Shown: positions 1-7,633 of the stretch, one piece after another
Layout: the number at the start of each line of letters is the position of its first letter
Numbering within the stretch: position 1 is the stretch's first letter
Virus record (IMG/VR): IMGVR_UViG_3300037070_006258
Location: 1 to 21,317 of that record
Length of the DNA stretch: 21,317 nucleotides
Source: a virus
Strand: one strand, 5' to 3'
The notes under the pieces: generated by a model
What the model was told of the DNA's origin: nothing
The model's input: only the letters and a program-made list of their open reading frames with translations
The model's database searches: none
Made by a program: the position numbers and the translations under genes

Positions 1-1569
1 CTTGTCCACACCGCTGAAGTAGTTCTTGGCGGCGAAGGCCGTGCCGACGAGCGCACCGGCCGCAGCTCCGACCCCAGCACCAATCGGGCCGCCGACCATC
101 CCGCCGATCATCGCTCCGCCCGCCGTGGCCATCCCCACGCCCCCGAGCATGCCGGCCGGCGTCGTGGCGGAGTTGGCCATCATGATCCCACCGATGGCGA
201 GCCCAGCACCGGCGGCACCGACACCGAGCTTGCCGATCATTCCTGCACCACCGCCACCACCTAGAGCACCGGCAAGGCCAGGTCCGCCGCCACCACCGGC
301 GCCACCCCCCATGAGCATGCCGAGCAGTCCGCCGCCGCCGCCCATTCCCTTGAGCATCTGGAGAGCGCCGAGGACTCCCAGTGCGGTGGTGGCGACCTTG
401 AGAACCCGCTCGAACTCGTGCATCGGCCCGAGCAGGCTGTTGAAGGCCTGCTCGGTGTCCGACAGCGCTTCCTGGATCGCGTTCTCCTGACGGAGCCGGT
501 CGACCTCGGCGCCCTCCTGGGTACGGAAGAAACGCGCCTCGCGCCGCTGCGTGGTCGTGCCGAGGCGGGTCATCTGGAGACCGAGGACGTTCTGGTCGAG
601 CCCGATCCTCTTGAGGTCCTCGCCGCTACCGAAGTTGATCTGTCGGCCGCCGCCCTTGTTGCGGAACTGCATGTTCTGCATGCCGGCCTGGATCACCGTG
701 TCGATGGCCTCGTCGGACAGCCCGTAGATCTGCTTCATCCGCATCCGGTGCGCCGACCCTGGCGAACGCAGGTTGGCAAAGTCGATCTCGTTCATCGTGA
801 CGTTGTTGCGCTTCTCGTAGTCCTTGACGTAGTCGAGGCCCACCTGCAACGGGTTGTTCAGGACGCCGTTGTCCTTGTACGTCATGATCCCGAGCGCCTG
901 AGCCCGGTTGGAGACCATCGGGGAGGCGAACTGCCCGGTGGTCGCTGCCGCCTGGACGATGTTCATCGAGCCGCCCGAGGCCTGCACCATGGACCCGGCC
1001 TGCTGCAGGAACCGCTGCGAACCCTGCACCGTCGAGCCGAACGAGAGAGCGATCTGCTGAGCCGCCTGGACGTTCTCCCGGGATCCCCCGTACTGGCCGA
1101 CCGCCTGGTAGCGCTGTGGCTCCAGGCCCTTGTAGAGGGCGTTGTACATCGACGCTGTGAAAGCGTCGCGCGAGGAGATCGGAGCGCTCTGGGCGACGTT
1201 GCGGGCGAACCGGTCGTTGATGACACCGAGGCCGGTGTTGGCGGCACCGGCGATCGCGATCATCCCCGAGCCGTAGTTGAACCCTCCGGGAGGAACCATC
1301 CGGGTGAGGTTTCCGAGAAGGCCGCCGCCACCGCCGCCAGTCCCGGCGGCTCCCGTGGGGGTGCCTTGACCGACACCGCCAGTCCCGCCGGCGCCGCTGG
1401 CCAGCTTGTTGAGCGCCGTCATCTCGCCGCGGATGTTCTTCAGGACGTTCCAGAAGGCGGTGCCCTCCGAGGTCAGCTTGCGGAAGCCCTCGATGGTGAC
1501 CTTGGCAGCGAGCGTCCCAGCGACATTGCGGCTTCGACGTCCGGTACGGAAGCCGCCGCCACCACTCAT
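1..1569 (-). CDS. Tape-measure-like tail protein, partial (C-terminus beyond left edge)
   Basis: The reading frame starts with ATG at 1569 and stays open to base 1, giving at least 523 residues with no stop. The N-terminus is Gly-rich (MSGGGG) and basic. It is followed by a helical stretch (FRKLTSEGTAFWNVLKNIRG), a poly-Gly linker, Gln/Ala-rich helical segments, and a long Gly/Ala/Met-rich hydrophobic part near the left edge with repeated GxxxG-like spacing (for example AGGAMIGGMVGGPIGAG). It lies directly after the tail chaperone locus, whose stop TGA overlaps this ATG (ATGA). In tailed phages the gene after the tail assembly chaperones usually encodes the tape measure, which sets tail length and can insert into the host membrane. 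That role is inferred from position and composition. A large structural or baseplate protein is the alternative, because the true length is not visible. Confidence 0.7.
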   Translation of the reverse strand, partial: MSGGGGFRTGRRSRNVAGTLAAKVTIEGFRKLTSEGTAFWNVLKNIRGEMTALNKLASGAGGTGGVGQGTPTGAAGTGGGGGGLLGNLTRMVPPGGFNYGSGMIAIAGAANTGLGVINDRFARNVAQSAPISSRDAFTASMYNALYKGLEPQRYQAVGQYGGSRENVQAAQQIALSFGSTVQGSQRFLQQAGSMVQASGGSMNIVQAAATTGQFASPMVSNRAQALGIMTYKDNGVLNNPLQVGLDYVKDYEKRNNVTMNEIDFANLRSPGSAHRMRMKQIYGLSDEAIDTVIQAGMQNMQFRNKGGGRQINFGSGEDLKRIGLDQNVLGLQMTRLGTTTQRREARFFRTQEGAEVDRLRQENAIQEALSDTEQAFNSLLGPMHEFERVLKVATTALGVLGALQMLKGMGGGGGLLGMLMGGGAGGGGGPGLAGALGGGGGAGMIGKLGVGAAGAGLAIGGIMMANSATTPAGMLGGVGMATAGGAMIGGMVGGPIGAGVGAAAGALVGTAFAAKNYFSGVDK

Positions 1570-1727
1570 CGACCCGGTGCCGTCGATTGGCGGTTCATTG
1601 CCTGCCACGACGCGATCTCCTTCCTCCAGGTCAACATCGCTGTCCAGTACCGCCGCTCGCGGACGGCCATCGCTCTCACATCACTGATGCTCATGCTGTA
1701 GTCGTGCACGAGCCGCTCATACTCCAT
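1566..1727 (-). CDS. Second part of tail assembly chaperone locus (DUF6760-like), separate start or +1 frameshift product
   Basis: This is a 53-residue coding stretch in the +1 frame relative to the preceding chaperone gene, from ATG 1727 (MEYERLVHDYSMSISDVRAM) to TGA 1566. The pattern of an N-terminal YE-L, then SISDVRAMAVRERRYW and a basic Trp-containing helix, resembles the small helical proteins (DUF6760 type) that follow the gp26/gp51-like chaperone in contractile tails. No Shine-Dalgarno sequence precedes ATG 1727, and the upstream stop lies only 19 nt away. In this frame the reading stays open well upstream of 1747, so a fused product made by ribosomal frameshifting near the end of the first gene (0-frame CTT CTA TTC ATC TAG) is at least as likely as independent initiation. 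Its stop overlaps the tape-measure start. The coding call is fairly secure; how it is translated is open. Confidence 0.65.
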   Translation of the reverse strand: MEYERLVHDYSMSISDVRAMAVRERRYWTAMLTWRKEIASWQAMNRQSTAPGR

Positions 1728-1746
1728 GAAGATGAGCTGGTAGGGG

Positions 1747-2616
1747 CTAGATGAATAGAAGATCGGCCCAGCTGAGCTTGAACGGCAACTCGCTACCGCA
1801 CTCTGGACAGGGCACTTCAACCTCCTTGAACTCCACGCGCGGGCCGTCGCCCAACGCATCGACCAGCGTGCGCCGATCGGCCATCCCGAGGTTCCGGGCG
1901 TACTCGACAGCGTTACGGATCGTCTTGCCATCGACAGTGTCGATGCAGCGCCCGAGGAGGAGCGTGTTGCGCTCGCTGGTGTTCTTCTTGGCGACCTCCT
2001 TGCCCTGGAACAGCGACATCTGATCCTCTCCGGTGGGGTACCGGAGATGAACGACAGCGCCGTCGCGGAGTACGACGTCGGTGGCTGGCTCACCGTCCTC
2101 CTCCAGCCGGTGGATCTCGACGACGCCGCGGATCCCGACGTGGGCGTTGAAGGTCTCGCCGCACTCCGGGCACTTGACGTCCTCGTACTCCTTCTCCTCG
2201 CCGGTGGTGGCCAGGATGATCTCCAGGAAGATGACGTCGCGGTCCCCCATCAGCAGCCGGCCGAGATCGCTGGGCGTCGGAACGACACCGCCGATGCTCT
2301 CGGTGGCCCGCTTGATGATGAGGTCCATGAGGAGGACGTAGTACTGATCGCCCTTCGTCGGATCGAGGCGCGCCAACGCTTCCTCGTCCGACCCGTTCAG
2401 CTCCCGGACGGTGACCAGCTTGCGCCGCTCACCGTCGATCTCGACACCGTAGGAGAGCGTCGTCACACCCGGGTTGGGCACCTCGATGAGCGGCACCTCT
2501 GGCCGCCCGGCCTCGGTGAAGGCCTTGGCGAAGTCAGCTCGGTCAGCTTCGGTGAAGGACTCGGGATCGAGTACGTCACCCCCGTCTGCTTCAGTGTCGA
2601 TGATGTTCTGGGACAT
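1747..2616 (-). CDS. Tail assembly chaperone / T4 gp26-gp51-like tail assembly protein with two CPxC zinc sites
   Basis: A 289-aa protein with ATG at 2616 and a Shine-Dalgarno GGAG six bases upstream. It has an acidic N-terminus, then VRELNGSDEEAL (about residues 70-81), which resembles the conserved RE-G-DE segment of T4-baseplate-assembly-like tail proteins. Two Cys pairs follow: CPEC at 149-152 and CPEC at 270-273, the second just before the C-terminal LPFKLSW. Two separated CPxC pairs suggest one zinc-binding site built from both. The gene lies between the tail tube and the tape-measure candidate, the usual slot for the tail assembly chaperone that holds the tape measure during tube polymerisation. 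The stop TAG 1747 is followed at once by the +1-frame second part. Family assignment comes from motif recall and context, without a profile search. Confidence 0.75.
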   Translation of the reverse strand: MSQNIIDTEADGGDVLDPESFTEADRADFAKAFTEAGRPEVPLIEVPNPGVTTLSYGVEIDGERRKLVTVRELNGSDEEALARLDPTKGDQYYVLLMDLIIKRATESIGGVVPTPSDLGRLLMGDRDVIFLEIILATTGEEKEYEDVKCPECGETFNAHVGIRGVVEIHRLEEDGEPATDVVLRDGAVVHLRYPTGEDQMSLFQGKEVAKKNTSERNTLLLGRCIDTVDGKTIRNAVEYARNLGMADRRTLVDALGDGPRVEFKEVEVPCPECGSELPFKLSWADLLFI

Positions 2617-2642
2617 GCGTGCTCCGTGTATGGGTCAGAGGA

Positions 2643-3242
2643 TCAGAGCGGGAAGGTGCCGGTGGCCTCGCCACCGAAGAGCGGGTACCAGCCCTCGTGG
2701 TGGATCTGCATGGTCGAGACCATGATCGAGTTGTCACCGGCGTTGAGGTCGTTGAACTGCACCGAGCCCGGCCAGGCGTTGTAGACCTTGATCCGCATCC
2801 CCGACGACTGCAGCGACGTCGGGTCTCCAGGCCCACCATCGGCGTACTTGGTGGTCGGGTGCAGAAGCACAGAGACGATGATGTCGCAGCGGAAGTTCTC
2901 GTTCCAGCCGGTGTTGCCCTTGCCGCTGATGACCGAGAAGACGTGCTTGAACCACTCGTACCCGGCGTTCACATTGTCCATGAAGATCCCGCCCACGAAG
3001 CTGAGGGGCGAGAACTCGGACTGACCGGGCATCTTGCGGGTCGAGGTGTTGTCCCCGCCCTCGCGGTAGGGGATCATGTCGGTCTGCACGCCGAAGCCGC
3101 CGATGGAGATGAACCCCATCTTGGCGAACGGGGTCTGCACCGACTCGTTGTTGACGAAGTCAGCGCGGAACTTGAAGTTGCGCAGCGGATCGCGCTCGGC
3201 CGGCTTGGAGGTACGGATCGGGAAGGTGTCGAACTGTGGCAT
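2643..3242 (-). CDS. Tail tube protein (T4 gp19-like)
   Basis: A 199-aa protein from ATG 3242, preceded by a strong Shine-Dalgarno (AGGAGG, about 6 bases upstream). The frame extends further upstream without a stop, but only inside the sheath gene's 3' end, so this start is preferred. The N-terminal DPLRNFKFRADF (about residues 18-29) matches the characteristic 'DP-RNF-FRV' opening of T4 gp19-like tube proteins. Other typical features are the TRKMPGQSEFSPLSF stretch and an aromatic beta-rich C-terminal half with HHEGWYPLFGG. These proteins form the inner tube of contractile tails by stacking hexameric rings. It immediately follows the sheath gene, as in most myoviruses. Length is typical of the family. 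Confidence 0.9.
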   Translation of the reverse strand: MPQFDTFPIRTSKPAERDPLRNFKFRADFVNNESVQTPFAKMGFISIGGFGVQTDMIPYREGGDNTSTRKMPGQSEFSPLSFVGGIFMDNVNAGYEWFKHVFSVISGKGNTGWNENFRCDIIVSVLLHPTTKYADGGPGDPTSLQSSGMRIKVYNAWPGSVQFNDLNAGDNSIMVSTMQIHHEGWYPLFGGEATGTFPL

Positions 3243-3253
3243 GGCGGCCCTCC

Positions 3254-4858
3254 TCAGGCTCCAATGGCGACAGTGCTGCCGCCGTCGTACTGACCGATGG
3301 TGATCACGACGAACTCGGCGGGCGCCGTGAGAGCGATGCCGCACTCGACGTTGACCTGCCCCTGATCGATCATGTTCGGTGTGTTGATGGTCTCGTCACA
3401 GGTGACGTAGAAGGCATCGGTGACCGTGGCGCCCTTGAGCCCTCCGCTCTGCCAGAAGCTGGCGAGGTAGGAGGAACAGACCGACCGGAGTCGCTCCCAC
3501 AGTCGGGCGTCGTTGGGCTCGAAGACGGCGAACTCGGTCAGCTGCTTGAGGCTGCTGCCGATCTCGATCAGCGAGCGACGGTTGCTGATGTACTTGTCGA
3601 GCCCGAACATCTTGAGCGTACGGCCGCCCATGATGGCGAACCCGGCCTGACCGGTCGAGCGCCCGTTGACGTAGCGGATGGCATTGACGTGAGCGTTGTT
3701 GAGCAACGTCAAGTCAGCGTCGGTGAGCTTGCGCTCCGAGGCGCTGGCGCCGGAGACGATCATCTGCGCTCCCGCAGGGGTGCGCCAGGCGCCGAAGGCG
3801 GCGTCGGTCGACAGGAAGGCGCCGACGACCGCCCCGCCCGGTGGGTGCAGTGCCTGACGGCCACCAGCGGAGCCCAGCGCCGGCATGTAGATCCACGGGT
3901 AGTACACGGCGGCGAAGCTCGGAGCAGTGGTCCCGATTGACCCGAGCGCCAACGTCGTACCGGCGTACGTCTTGGCCTCGGTCGGCGTCTTGCCGACCGC
4001 CGTGTCGACCACCACGAACGTCGTCTGCTGGCCGGCGGCCGCCGAGACGGTGTTCTTGATGATCGTCTCGTCGGTCATGTTGGGGAGGTTCAGGATCAAC
4101 GGGACGTCGATCTCGTTGAGCGAGGCGACGGCGGCCCCGTAGGCGACTGCAGGGTCGTAGGGCGTGCTGTACGTGCCGTCGGCCCCCGCGGTGAAGTCGT
4201 TGCCGCCGGCGGTCCCGGGGTACGGCTTCACGGTCGGCGTTGAAGGGTTGTAGGACTGTCCGGTGAAGGTCACGTACGACGACCCGGCGATGCTCGGGAA
4301 GTTGGCGATCGAGTAGAGGTACCGCGAATCAGCCGGGTCGAGCGTGACGTCGAGCCACTGGTCGAGCAGCCACTCGGTGTTGCGCTTCGCGGGGTCGAAG
4401 GTCGGCTCGGTGGACGGGTACTTGAACAACGCCACGTCGAAGCGTCCGTTGGTCTTGTCGCGCGTCGTTACGACGAGCTTCAGATCGTTTCCCCACACCC
4501 CCGGGTTGGAGGCGGTGGCCGTGAACAGCGCCACCGCCGCACCTGGGGCGCCGACGACGGTGTCGTCGTACACCTTGAGTGACGAGGGGAGTGCACCGCT
4601 ACCGGCGATGCGCACGATCGCCGCTCCGTGTCCACCGTTGGTGTAGAAGTCGTTGACGGCGTTGTGGAGGTCGGTGTAGTTCGTCCCGTAGAGCCGGGAG
4701 AACTCGGCCCAGGAGTTGACGATGGCCACGGTCAACGGTCCTTGGTGAGACCGACCGATGAACGCACCCAGTGTGGAGATCACTCCGCCGGGCGCCTGGC
4801 CGGGCTGGAATGCCTTCTCCACCGTCTGGACACCTGGGTAGTAGAGGTCAGTGGGCAT
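3254..4858 (-). CDS. Contractile tail sheath protein
   Basis: A 534-aa protein, ATG at 4858 with a purine-rich GAGAAGG upstream. The N-terminus YYPGVQTVEKAF followed by GAFIGRSHQGP is the classic sheath opening (beta-rich arm plus first insertion domain). The C-terminal region DARLWERLRSVCSSYLASFW, then FYVTCDETINTPNMIDQGQV and LTAPAEFVVITIGQYDGG, matches the conserved C-terminal domain of the phage tail sheath family (PF04984/PF17482). The less conserved middle (about residues 80-300) is the expected surface-exposed insertion. The protein polymerises around the tail tube and contracts to drive it through the cell envelope. Its stop lies 11 bases upstream of the tube start, so the two are almost certainly co-transcribed. 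This is the clearest evidence for a myovirus morphology. Confidence 0.95.
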   Translation of the reverse strand: MPTDLYYPGVQTVEKAFQPGQAPGGVISTLGAFIGRSHQGPLTVAIVNSWAEFSRLYGTNYTDLHNAVNDFYTNGGHGAAIVRIAGSGALPSSLKVYDDTVVGAPGAAVALFTATASNPGVWGNDLKLVVTTRDKTNGRFDVALFKYPSTEPTFDPAKRNTEWLLDQWLDVTLDPADSRYLYSIANFPSIAGSSYVTFTGQSYNPSTPTVKPYPGTAGGNDFTAGADGTYSTPYDPAVAYGAAVASLNEIDVPLILNLPNMTDETIIKNTVSAAAGQQTTFVVVDTAVGKTPTEAKTYAGTTLALGSIGTTAPSFAAVYYPWIYMPALGSAGGRQALHPPGGAVVGAFLSTDAAFGAWRTPAGAQMIVSGASASERKLTDADLTLLNNAHVNAIRYVNGRSTGQAGFAIMGGRTLKMFGLDKYISNRRSLIEIGSSLKQLTEFAVFEPNDARLWERLRSVCSSYLASFWQSGGLKGATVTDAFYVTCDETINTPNMIDQGQVNVECGIALTAPAEFVVITIGQYDGGSTVAIGA

Positions 4859-4899
4859 GCGGCCTTCTCTCAGGAGAGGTGTTCAACGACAGTGAGCAT

Positions 4900-5607
4900 T
4901 CAGGGTGCCGGGGCCTGGTGGTCCCAGTCACCCATCTCTTCGTTTCCGGGGATGCCCCTGAGGGTTCCGTGCACCTTCAACACCTGCGTGAAGACGAACG
5001 GGTTCTCGGGCGGGAGATGTGCCGACACAACGACATGGAGGATCTTGCGGAAGATCCTGTTCTGGCTGTCGCCAGCACCTTCGTTGTAGTTGGCGGTTGA
5101 CCAGTCGACGAGGTCCAACCAGCGGTTGGACTTGTCGGCCGGGACGTAGAGCCAGCCCCACCGGTGCGGCGTGAACGTCGTACCGAGGAGGATCCTGGTG
5201 ATCTCCAGATCGTGGCGCGCATTGCGAGCGTGCGTGGCGATCTGGAAGTGGAGGTTGTAGGGATGCCACATCACGGCCTGCGGGACCGTCGGGGCATCAG
5301 GGTCGTAGTTGAGGTCGTAGGCAGCGGCGTACTCGGCGAAGGTGGCGTACTCGCTCGGCCAGTAGTCGATGCCCACCACCTCGGCCGAGTGGGCGCGGTC
5401 GGCAGCGAACTCGATGTCGATGAGGTCGAGCGAGATGAACGGGTACTGCCGGTTGACCTCGGCCATCGGGTAGCCCCAGCGGACCTGCACCCGCCGGCGC
5501 CCAGCCGTCGCATTGGGGTCGGTGACGTAGATCTTGGAGAGCTTGGCCTTGAGCGCCTCCTCCTCGGCGAGTAGGAAACCACGGTCGACGACGGCGTCAG
5601 TCGGCAT
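4900..5607 (-). CDS. Tail completion / tail terminator candidate
   Basis: A 235-aa protein from ATG 5607 with AAGG seven bases upstream. The longer open frame upstream is a shadow of the neighbouring gene and has low-complexity Arg/Ser composition. The first 30 residues are helical (FLLAEEEALKAKLSKIYV), then comes RRVQVRWGYPMAEV and an extended aromatic domain with several Trp and Tyr residues. The C-terminus LRGIPGNEEMGDWDHQAP is acidic. It overlaps the preceding gene by 11 bases and lies directly upstream of the sheath gene. In myoviruses this slot usually holds the tail terminator or neck/tail completion proteins (functional equivalents of T4 gp3/gp15). No diagnostic motif is visible, so the role is inferred from order only. 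Confidence 0.6.
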   Translation of the reverse strand: MPTDAVVDRGFLLAEEEALKAKLSKIYVTDPNATAGRRRVQVRWGYPMAEVNRQYPFISLDLIDIEFAADRAHSAEVVGIDYWPSEYATFAEYAAAYDLNYDPDAPTVPQAVMWHPYNLHFQIATHARNARHDLEITRILLGTTFTPHRWGWLYVPADKSNRWLDLVDWSTANYNEGAGDSQNRIFRKILHVVVSAHLPPENPFVFTQVLKVHGTLRGIPGNEEMGDWDHQAPAP

Positions 5608-5926
5608 TGAGCACCTTCGACATCTCCCGCGAACCCTGGATGGTCGCTCCGATGATGGCCCGGCGGACGGTGGCCTGCGGGGCCTCGTTGCCGTCTCCGA
5701 ACTCGGTGTCGAACTGGTCCTGGTCGAGCGGGATCTCGAAGGCCCCGTTGACGAACTGCGCCTGACTGGCGATCTCAGGACCGGCGGTGCGGATGAGCCG
5801 CTCCTCCAGCACGTCAGCCCCGGCCCGGATCGACTCGACGAACATCTCCTGCACATCTGCATCGCTCATGCCGCCAGCGACAGCGGCGATGAAGTCATCG
5901 TTGAAATGGAAGAGATCCACTCTCAC
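5597..5926 (-). CDS. Small neck/head-tail joining candidate
   Basis: A 109-aa protein if GTG 5926 is used. A second GTG at 5920 has a better-spaced Shine-Dalgarno (GGAG, five bases upstream) and would give 107 aa (MDLFHFNDDFIAAV). The protein is mostly helical in its first half, including VQEMFVESIRAGADVLEERLI (about residues 25-45). An acidic DQDQFDTEFGDGNEA segment follows, then ATVRRAIIGATIQGSREMSKVL. The size and the helix followed by a mixed domain resemble small HK97-gp10-like joining proteins, but there is no decisive motif. It overlaps the next gene by 11 bases. The 79-base gap upstream (5927-6005) shows no convincing promoter. Confidence 0.6.
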   Translation of the reverse strand: MRVDLFHFNDDFIAAVAGGMSDADVQEMFVESIRAGADVLEERLIRTAGPEIASQAQFVNGAFEIPLDQDQFDTEFGDGNEAPQATVRRAIIGATIQGSREMSKVLNAD

Positions 5927-6005
5927 TCCGGGCTGGGCAGATGGGGAGCCAGGCGCATCCCTGGTCTCGTTGCGCAGCGTAGTTCGAGGGACCTGGCCCG
6001 GGCGG

Positions 6006-6611
6006 TTACGGCCTGATGGAGCCGGTGTAGACCTCGTGATCGCCCGTGTAGTCGGTGAAAGCGTCCTGGTCCTGCACGTCGCCGGTACCGAGGGCGCCGC
6101 CGGTCTGGTACGCCTGCTCCCGGATCAGTGGGCCGAGCATGTTCACGAGATCGCCCGGGATGTGGTCGAAGATGAGGTCCTCGTCCGGCGAGACACGCTC
6201 GCACTCGACACCGATGATGACCGAGTGGCCGCCCATGCGGCCGCGGATCTGGAAGGCGTTGACCGTCCACAGCGTGCGGTGGTACAGCACGATGTCGTTC
6301 TGGTGGCGCTCGGCGTCCATCACATCCGACACACCTGACCGCCGGAGCTGAGCGATGTCGACGGCGAAGCGCAGGGTCGGGTTGTAGCGCCCTCCCTCAG
6401 GCGGGTTCTCCTCGTCGTCCTCGTTCTCGATGACCCACAGCACGGGCACGCCGATGCCCTTGGCGTACGTCCGGCCGCCCTCATCGAAGACCGACGTGAA
6501 GGTGCTGTGCTCGGCGTCGTACTCGTACCAGAGCACGCCCTCACCGAGGGTCTGCTGATACCACCCGAGCCCGAGGCGGCGGATCTCAGCCAGCTCGCGG
6601 CGCGTGTCCAT
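6006..6611 (-). CDS. Head-tail connector/neck candidate, unknown family
   Basis: A 201-aa protein with ATG at 6611, which overlaps the stop of the Arr-like gene (TGATG), and a Shine-Dalgarno GAGGA five bases upstream. An N-terminal helix (RELAEIRRLGLGWYQQTL) leads into a beta-rich aromatic domain (GVLWYEYDAEHSTFTSVFDE). A conserved-looking YNPTLRFAVDIAQLRRSG segment follows, then HQNDIVLYHRTLWTVNAFQI and GGHSVIIGVECERVSPDED. The pattern of a virion-type beta domain with few charges in the core fits a stopper or neck protein, and the neighbours are connector and tail-completion genes. I do not recognise a named family. The C-terminal 30 residues are acidic and probably flexible. Confidence 0.65.
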   Translation of the reverse strand: MDTRRELAEIRRLGLGWYQQTLGEGVLWYEYDAEHSTFTSVFDEGGRTYAKGIGVPVLWVIENEDDEENPPEGGRYNPTLRFAVDIAQLRRSGVSDVMDAERHQNDIVLYHRTLWTVNAFQIRGRMGGHSVIIGVECERVSPDEDLIFDHIPGDLVNMLGPLIREQAYQTGGALGTGDVQDQDAFTDYTGDHEVYTGSIRP

Positions 6612-6922
6612 CAGTCCTCGACCCTACGCCGCACCCTGAACCCCACCGGGTCGGCGGCGTGCCGCACGCCCCAGATCTCGGCCGGGCTGCTCATGTGCTC
6701 GACCTCATAGACCAGAGGCTCGCGCGGATCGTCGGGGTTGCGCCGGTTGTGCATACGGGCCTTGACGCTGGCGACGGCCTGGGCGTGCTCCAGGTCCGCC
6801 GTGGCGTAGGCCATCGGCTCCTCGGTGTGCTCGGTGTCGGTCGGGTTGACGGTGTCGCCTTCGAGGAACGGGTGCACCGTGCCGTGGAACAGCGCAGCGC
6901 TGAGGTGCTCCACGGCGGCCAC
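6611..6922 (-). CDS. Small Arr-like ADP-ribosyltransferase candidate
   Basis: A 103-aa protein from GTG 6922, chosen because AAGGAG lies eight bases upstream and the GTG shares one base with the previous stop (TAGTG). The sequence follows the rifampin ADP-ribosyltransferase (Arr, PF12120) pattern. LFHGT (H13) is followed by a GD segment (22-23), then AYATADLEHA (Y39) aligns with the second NAD-contact motif, and LVYEVE (70-75) with the central strand ending in Glu. The C-terminal DPVGFRVRRRVED resembles the last Arr strand. The aspartate-rich segment that carries the third catalytic residue in Arr is shortened; E75 or D91 might substitute, or the enzyme may be inactive. Arr proteins transfer ADP-ribose from NAD to rifamycins, and related folds modify proteins. 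It sits inside the connector gene chain, and its target is unknown. Confidence 0.6.
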   Translation of the reverse strand: MAAVEHLSAALFHGTVHPFLEGDTVNPTDTEHTEEPMAYATADLEHAQAVASVKARMHNRRNPDDPREPLVYEVEHMSSPAEIWGVRHAADPVGFRVRRRVED

Positions 6923-7272
6923 TACTGGTACTCCTTGTCCTCGGGCACCGCCGAGTGCGGGCCGTACTCCTCGGGCGTCGGCATGCGCGGCTCGCCCGAC
7001 CAAGCGCCGGTCTCGGTGAACTCGGCGAACTGGTCGTGAGAGAGCTTGTACGTCGGTGCCCGACCCTTGACCTCAGCGAGACCAATGACGGTGCGCTTGA
7101 CGGTGTCGATGATCTCCCGACCGAGCTTGGCGTGCAACACCGGGTCGTACGGGGGCGCCGGACGGCCGGCAGCGAGCTTGCGCGCGGCGTCGATCTGCTC
7201 CTGGGAGGTGCGCCGGGCGGTTCCCCGGGTGTCGAGGCGCTTGGTGAAGTCGTAGCCCTTCTTCTGGCTCAT
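6922..7272 (-). CDS. Conserved-type hypothetical protein, 116 aa
   Basis: ATG at 7272 overlaps the preceding stop (TGATG), and AGAGG lies about 8-9 bases upstream. The N-terminal third is strongly basic and helical (MSQKKGYDFTKRLDTRGTAR, then SQEQIDAARKLAAG). A Pro-rich linker and a helix HAKLGREIIDTVKRTVIGLAEV follow, and the C-terminus is acidic and Pro/Gly-rich (PEEYGPHSAVPEDKEYQ). No domain is recognised. It is translationally coupled to the Arr-like gene downstream and to the 110-aa gene upstream. A small DNA- or capsid-associated virion protein would fit the charge pattern, but this is only a suggestion. Confidence 0.6.
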   Translation of the reverse strand: MSQKKGYDFTKRLDTRGTARRTSQEQIDAARKLAAGRPAPPYDPVLHAKLGREIIDTVKRTVIGLAEVKGRAPTYKLSHDQFAEFTETGAWSGEPRMPTPEEYGPHSAVPEDKEYQ

Positions 7273-7604
7273 CAGCGTGGCCTCTGCTTGAGGAGGTCGT
7301 TGTGAGCGCCCTTGGCCGCTCTGCGTACATGCGTCTTCATCTTGGATGGCGTCATGCCGTGCATGACCTCGGAGCTGACCGTGCGGTAGTACGACCCGGT
7401 CGTGTCCTTCTCCTCGTGCGGACCGTGCGTGGTGCGCACGATCCAGTCACTGCTGTTGACCTGCTCGGCCTGCGCCCGGATGGCGTGGGGCTCGTGCGGG
7501 AGACGATCGGTGAGGTTGACCTCGGCGTACACCCGCGCCCGACCGGTGTTGTGGTCCTTGCCCTCCTGCTCGTGGAGGTTGGCCTGATCGGGGTGTCGAG
7601 GCAT
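7272..7604 (-). CDS. Hypothetical protein, 110 aa, His-rich and basic
   Basis: ATG at 7604. The upstream Shine-Dalgarno is weak (GAGTGAG). The protein is hydrophilic and rich in His and Arg: an N-terminal MPRHPDQANLHEQEGKDHN, a middle segment RARVYAEVNLTDRLPHEPHAI, then DWIVRTTHGPHEEKDTTGSYY and a basic C-terminal helix MKTHVRRAAKGAHNDLLKQR. No family is recognised. The stop overlaps the start of the 116-aa gene. The 29 bases between this gene and the 282-aa gene upstream contain no promoter or terminator that I can see, so it likely belongs to the same transcript. Confidence 0.55.
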   Translation of the reverse strand: MPRHPDQANLHEQEGKDHNTGRARVYAEVNLTDRLPHEPHAIRAQAEQVNSSDWIVRTTHGPHEEKDTTGSYYRTVSSEVMHGMTPSKMKTHVRRAAKGAHNDLLKQRPR

Positions 7605-7633
7605 GGCAGCTCACTCTACAGCAACGGTGTAAA

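Noticed and set aside
26-490. Pro/Ala-rich plus-strand frame at the left edge
   Set aside because: It is the complement of Gly-rich codons of the tape-measure-like gene; low-complexity artefact.
418-1701. Long plus-strand open frame of 427 codons across the tape-measure region
   Set aside because: Composition (Val/Leu/Arg/His-rich, no domain pattern) is that of an antisense shadow in GC-rich DNA. The minus frame has coherent protein sequence and couples with its neighbours.
5951-5970. Short inverted repeat CCAGG/CCTGG in the gap before the 109-aa gene
   Set aside because: Only a 5-bp stem and no T-run; too weak to call a terminator.
5923-6270. Minus-strand 115-codon frame overlapping the 201-aa gene
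   Set aside because: His/Pro/Arg-rich out-of-frame product entirely within another gene plus the adjacent gap; no ribosome site.
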